Shown: piece by piece, positions 61,211 through 64,000 of the stretch
How positions within the stretch are numbered: position 1 is the stretch's first letter
How the letters are laid out: the number at the start of each line of letters is the position of its first letter
Position numbers and translations under genes: made by a program
Notes under the pieces: model-generated
Databases searched by the model: none
Told to the model about the DNA's origin: nothing
Seen by the model: only the letters and a program-made list of their open reading frames with translations
Source: Paraburkholderia sp. SOS3
Lineage (GTDB): Bacteria; Pseudomonadota; Gammaproteobacteria; Burkholderiales; Burkholderiaceae
NCBI RefSeq assembly: GCF_001922345.1
Contig: NZ_CP018812.1
Coordinates: forward strand, 1,984,001-2,048,000
Reading direction: 5' to 3'
DNA: 64,000 nt

Positions 61211-62769
61211 GACCTGAGTCCGAAGACGATGATCAGCGCCGCACCGAGTCCGCACAGCGCGAGCACCAGCGGCTTCAGCGCAATCACGAACTGGCACAGC
61301 GGATCGTAGGAAAGGAGGAGCTGCTGACCGAACACGTTGACCGACAGCGGCGAAGGACACACCGGCGACGATGGACCGCCGACCGACACGGGAGAAAGCG
61401 TCACCGCCACGCTGCTAGACGGCAGATCCCCTTGCGTCGCGCTGCCGAGCTGCTGACACGCGACGATGGTCGGATCGAGCGCGCACAGGTCGGCCGTGTC
61501 AGAAGGAGGCGTGCCACTGTCGCCACCCGAATCATCACCCGTGCCGGTGCTGCCACCAGTCCCCGTGCTGCCACCGGTTCCCGTACTACCGCCTGTGCCA
61601 GTGCTGCCACCCGTTCCAGTACTGCCACCAGTCCCCGTGCTCCCGCCCGTGCCAGTGCTACCACCGGTCCCCGTGCTGCCGCCTGTACCCGACGACGCAA
61701 CCGGCCCCGACGAGGACGGGACGGAACCCGAGAACGGCATCGCCATCCCGCCACCGTATGGCGAGCCATCCGTATAGTCGCCAAGCGTTGGTACATAGTC
61801 GGGATTGGCCTTGTTCCAGTCCGACACATCACCGGACGTGATCGGGTCCGCCGCGTTGTACGGGATGCCGTCATAGCCGCTCTGCTCGCTTGCCAGCTGC
61901 CACAGCGCGTTCAGCGTGTCGGCAACGAGCTGCGGATCGACCGGCGCGGCCAGATCGGCAGGAGGCAGCGATGTTTCCGCAGCAGCCGGGGTCATCGACA
62001 CAGGCGTGGACGGCGCACCGACGCACTGCCCCCTGATCAGAAAGCCCGACTGACAGGCGACCCCGGAATAGTTCACGTCCTGAACAACGACGAACGCGGC
62101 AGTCGGTGATGGGCTTCCACCGGCAAACGTGATCGTCTGGTCGCACGCAAACCGCAACCCTATATTCATCACGCAATCGGTAATCGTATAGGTCGCCGTC
62201 GAGTTACTGTGATACTGCTCATACGCCACCGCAGCCGAATACGGGTCCCCCGCGCACACCGCTGTACAGGCCGTGTCAGCGCCGGTATGCCAGTACGGCT
62301 GACCCCTGACGAGCGCACCGCCCGACGTGCCCACACCGACCTTGCCGCCCATCGACGGCAGCAGCCATGACGTAATCAGCGCCGACGAGACATGCACCGC
62401 CGTATTCACCAGCGCGCCTACCGCACCGCATAACAGCACCGCCGCGAAGCCCTGGGCCGCACACGACAGCGCACCCTGCAACGCACCGAGCCCGGCACTA
62501 CCCGCAAGCCCCCACGCGCTGTTAATGCCCTTCGCCGTTGCCTGGGCCTGAGCCGAATTTGGCGAGTAACCGAGTTCCGCTTCCTTTGCGGCAAGCACGC
62601 CGGTCGATTCGACCTGGGCCACGCTAAAGCCCGTGCCGTTCAGCGGATACGTGCCCAGAATGTTGCCCACTTCATCGACGACGAGCGGCGCAACGGTAGA
62701 ACTCTGAGCGAACGCCACGCTCGCGAAGAGCAGCAGGAATGCCGTGACAGCCGCACACAGGTAGCGCAT
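61207..62769 (-). CDS. adsorption protein pIII-like
   Basis: 520 residues with a signal peptide (VTAFLLLFASVAFA-Q). The N-terminal ~340 residues contain several cysteine pairs (CTAVCAGDP, TDTC-type loops), then a glycine/threonine linker of GTGGST repeats, then a C-terminal part ending in a membrane anchor (FVIALKPLVLALCGLGAALIIVFG). This is the layout of filamentous-phage pIII/adsorption proteins, which bind pilus and Tol receptors. Its N-terminal region has no recognisable relative, as is usual for host-range domains. Confidence 0.85.
   Translation of the reverse strand: MRYLCAAVTAFLLLFASVAFAQSSTVAPLVVDEVGNILGTYPLNGTGFSVAQVESTGVLAAKEAELGYSPNSAQAQATAKGINSAWGLAGSAGLGALQGALSCAAQGFAAVLLCGAVGALVNTAVHVSSALITSWLLPSMGGKVGVGTSGGALVRGQPYWHTGADTACTAVCAGDPYSAAVAYEQYHSNSTATYTITDCVMNIGLRFACDQTITFAGGSPSPTAAFVVVQDVNYSGVACQSGFLIRGQCVGAPSTPVSMTPAAAETSLPPADLAAPVDPQLVADTLNALWQLASEQSGYDGIPYNAADPITSGDVSDWNKANPDYVPTLGDYTDGSPYGGGMAMPFSGSVPSSSGPVASSGTGGSTGTGGSTGTGGSTGTGGSTGTGGSTGTGGSTGTGGSTGTGGSTGTGDDSGGDSGTPPSDTADLCALDPTIVACQQLGSATQGDLPSSSVAVTLSPVSVGGPSSPVCPSPLSVNVFGQQLLLSYDPLCQFVIALKPLVLALCGLGAALIIVFGLRS
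61539..61690 (-). repeat. 18-base coding repeat (GTGGST linker)
   Basis: About eight imperfect 18-base units encode GTGGST in the pIII-like gene. Third-position differences between units show it is not a recent expansion. Not a CRISPR: units are contiguous without spacers. Confidence 0.85.
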
Positions 62770-62778
62770 GGCATCCGC

Positions 62779-62850
62779 TCACAGAAAGAGAATCAGGCCC
62801 GCCGCCCAGCACGTACCCGCGATGATCGCGACTTCAACCCAGAACCCCAT
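62779..62850 (-). CDS. 23-residue membrane protein, pVII/pIX-like
   Basis: The frame reads MGFWVEVAIIAGTCWAAGLI then LFL and stop: a single hydrophobic helix. It starts 4 bases after the 99-residue gene and stops 9 bases before the pIII ATG. Ff phages carry comparable tiny coat proteins (pVII 33, pIX 32 residues) at this place. It is conserved in kind, not in sequence. Confidence 0.65.
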   Translation of the reverse strand: MGFWVEVAIIAGTCWAAGLILFL

Positions 62851-62854
62851 AGCC

Positions 62855-63154
62855 TCAACCCTCAGAAGACGAATTCACGAAATTGCGGATCGCACGAAAG
62901 CCGTACGCCACCGCCAGCACACCGAGCACCGCCGCGCCGATCTCCGCACCGACCGTCGCGCCGTCCTGACCATCGGGCGAGTCGGCACCGCCCGACACCA
63001 TCACCGCCGTATCGACCTGCAGCGCAAGCGCATTTCCGTTCGCATCCATGCCGCACACGACCGGCGCACCGGAGACGGCGATATAGTTCACGCCGCTTGC
63101 CCCTTGCGGACCGCACACGATCACGTTCAGCCCCATCCCCTGCACCGCAGCCAT
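62855..63154 (-). CDS. small membrane-anchored phage protein
   Basis: 99 residues from MAAVQGMGLNVIVCGPQGAS with GGGGGCGGT before the ATG; the longer frame crosses the terminator. The N-terminal part holds two cysteines (CGPQG and CGMDANG), the C-terminus one membrane helix (VGAEIGAAVLGVLAVAYGF) and a basic end. It is probably a minor structural or assembly protein downstream of the major coat protein. Family not recognised. Confidence 0.65.
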   Translation of the reverse strand: MAAVQGMGLNVIVCGPQGASGVNYIAVSGAPVVCGMDANGNALALQVDTAVMVSGGADSPDGQDGATVGAEIGAAVLGVLAVAYGFRAIRNFVNSSSEG

Positions 63155-63168
63155 ACCGCCCCCACACG

Positions 63169-63200
63169 AAAAAAAAGCGACGCCTGACAGATGCCAAGCG
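63169..63200 (-). terminator. intrinsic terminator after the major coat gene
   Basis: On the minus strand CGCTTG and CAGGCG pair (one G-U) and TCGC plus eight T follow. A strong stop after the coat gene is normal in filamentous phages, where it keeps coat mRNA abundant and later genes low. Confidence 0.7.
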
Positions 63201-63228
63201 CCGCCCGTACTACACGCTGCTACGGCGA

Positions 63229-63492
63229 TCAGCGACCGAGGAAGCTCTTGACCGTCTTGTAGCCCCACGCGACGACCACCACCGCGAGCACCGCACCGCC
63301 GATATCGATGATGATCGGCGCCACGCCGTTGATCGACGACAGGATCGCCGTGTCATCGAACGCGGGCGTCGCACCCGAACCGCTCGTCTGCGCGAACGCC
63401 GCGACCGATGCCAGACCCGCCGCTGCACCCGCCGCCGCACGAACCGCAGCGCGCTTTGCCACCACACCCACCTTCTTCGTCATTGCAAACAT
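63229..63492 (-). CDS. major coat protein pVIII-like
   Basis: 87 residues. Signal peptide with basic start and alanine core ending SVAAFA-Q; mature part starts QTSGSGATPAFDDTA (acidic surface), then VAPIIIDIGGAVLAVVVVAWGY as membrane helix and KTVKSFLGR as the basic DNA-facing end. This is the standard inovirus major capsid layout. AGAGAGGTCAACG precedes the ATG. Confidence 0.92.
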   Translation of the reverse strand: MFAMTKKVGVVAKRAAVRAAAGAAAGLASVAAFAQTSGSGATPAFDDTAILSSINGVAPIIIDIGGAVLAVVVVAWGYKTVKSFLGR

Positions 63493-63526
63493 CGTTGACC
63501 TCTCTCAGGTTCTATCGGCCCGTTGA

Positions 63527-63706
63527 TTAGGATTCGCCCGACCGGGCCAGCTTCGCGCGAATCGACTTCTTCGGCGGATCGCGTCGCGCAATCACAGCGG
63601 ACACAAACGCCACACCCTTGCAGACGAGGTAGACGAACAGCATCACGTTCAGGAACGCGAGCTGCGCGCCAATCCTGTCCAGCGCATCAAACGGAATGCT
63701 GTGCAT
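63527..63706 (-). CDS. small phage membrane protein
   Basis: 59 residues from MHSIPFDALDRIGAQLAFLN with one long hydrophobic segment (VMLFVYLVCKGVAFVSAVIA) and a strongly basic tail. The ATG overlaps the stop of the preceding gene (TGATG). Position just upstream of the major coat gene suits a minor structural protein or inner-membrane assembly factor. Confidence 0.65.
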   Translation of the reverse strand: MHSIPFDALDRIGAQLAFLNVMLFVYLVCKGVAFVSAVIARRDPPKKSIRAKLARSGES

Positions 63707-64000
63707 CACCACTCCCCGGCCAGCCCGCCCATCGCGTGAAGATGGCGAGCCAGCAGAACATTCATCGGAAGGCCGAAGCGCTCGCGCGTACCCTCATCAC
63801 GCATCGCGAGCCATGCAGACAGGCCGAGCCGTAACGAACGCATCAGCGGCATGTCAGGCCCCCGCAGCCACACCAACGCCAGCACCCGGTTTGCCAACCG
63901 GCTTCGGACGATTCGCCAACGTCCACGACACGATGCGCGGCACAATCCGACCAGCATCGGCCCCGTACCCTTCACCAAGCCGGTAATCGACCAGATACTC
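63706..64000 (-). CDS. phage protein, 5' end off window
   Basis: A frame open to the right edge, ending at a TGA that overlaps the next ATG. Visible residues include GPMLVGLCRASCRGRWRIV and MPLMRSLRLGLSAWLAMRDE; arginine-rich, no domain recognised. The coupling to the next gene supports this frame over the alternative frame (starting EYLVDYRLGEGYGADAG), which is also open here. Confidence 0.5.
   Translation of the reverse strand, partial: SIWSITGLVKGTGPMLVGLCRASCRGRWRIVRSRLANRVLALVWLRGPDMPLMRSLRLGLSAWLAMRDEGTRERFGLPMNVLLARHLHAMGGLAGEW

Noticed and set aside
61539..61690. Possible CRISPR-like repeat array
   Set aside because: The units are contiguous and coding, with no unique spacers, and no cas genes are present.
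61466..61777. Plus-strand ORF of repeated PVPVLPPVPVLPP
   Set aside because: It is the reverse reading of the GTGGST linker in the pIII-like gene.
1..64000. tRNA, rRNA or CRISPR loci
   Set aside because: I saw no cloverleaf with a conserved T-loop, no ribosomal RNA sequence and no spaced repeats anywhere in the window.

Overview
The window is high-GC DNA of the kind found in Burkholderiaceae (Burkholderia, Paraburkholderia or Caballeronia). This rests on codon and gene style, a wealth of ABC uptake systems, a DUF4148-type gene, and a filamentous prophage next to a dif-like site. It reads as an accessory, catabolism-rich part of a replicon, mostly concerned with nitrogen, amide, sugar-acid and sulfate-ester acquisition.

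Layout: (1) 1-3859, minus strand, most of a Nit1 biosynthetic cluster (Sll0783-like protein, nitrilase, radical SAM, GNAT, AIR-synthase-like), divergent from a MocR/GntR regulator at 4254-5654. (2) 6085-10385, a catabolic operon with a SnoaL-like protein, amidase, polysaccharide-deacetylase-fold hydrolase and MmgE/PrpD protein. (3) 10878-14329, a glutamine operon: a PII-like protein without a T-loop, a 39-residue ORF coupled to an animal-type ankyrin glutaminase, and a glutamine synthetase. (4) 14480-24451, a sugar-type ABC importer with an SDR, a lactonase-like hydrolase, an amidohydrolase and a metallo-beta-lactamase protein under a FadR-type regulator. (5) 24519-26710, gabT with decayed gabD and gabR pieces and a frameshifted DUF4148 gene. 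(6) 27349-31409, a GH3 glucosidase, a UTRA-type GntR regulator and a CadD-like membrane protein. (7) 31602-39726, a sulfate-ester locus: GntR regulator, ABC importer, sulfatase, formylglycine-generating enzyme, SulP transporter. (8) 40088-49453, a short-chain amide operon: promoter, ANTAR-type double hairpin, terminator, five ABC genes, formamidase, AmiC-like sensor, AmiR antiterminator, amidase. (9) 49596-53593, an amidase, a gene remnant, a GNAT and a second-type DapD. (10) 53586-55621, an ISNCY-like transposase remnant with a complete IS3-family element beside it. (11) 55656-64000, a dif-like site followed by most of an inovirus prophage that runs off the window.

The clearest system-level results are the amide operon, where an AmiR-type ANTAR protein and its probable RNA target with an overlapping terminator lie at the two ends of the same transcription unit; the PII-like/sORF/glutaminase/glutamine synthetase operon, which encodes both directions of the glutamine-glutamate reaction; and the filamentous prophage, which carries three unrecognised accessory genes between rep and its dif-like end.
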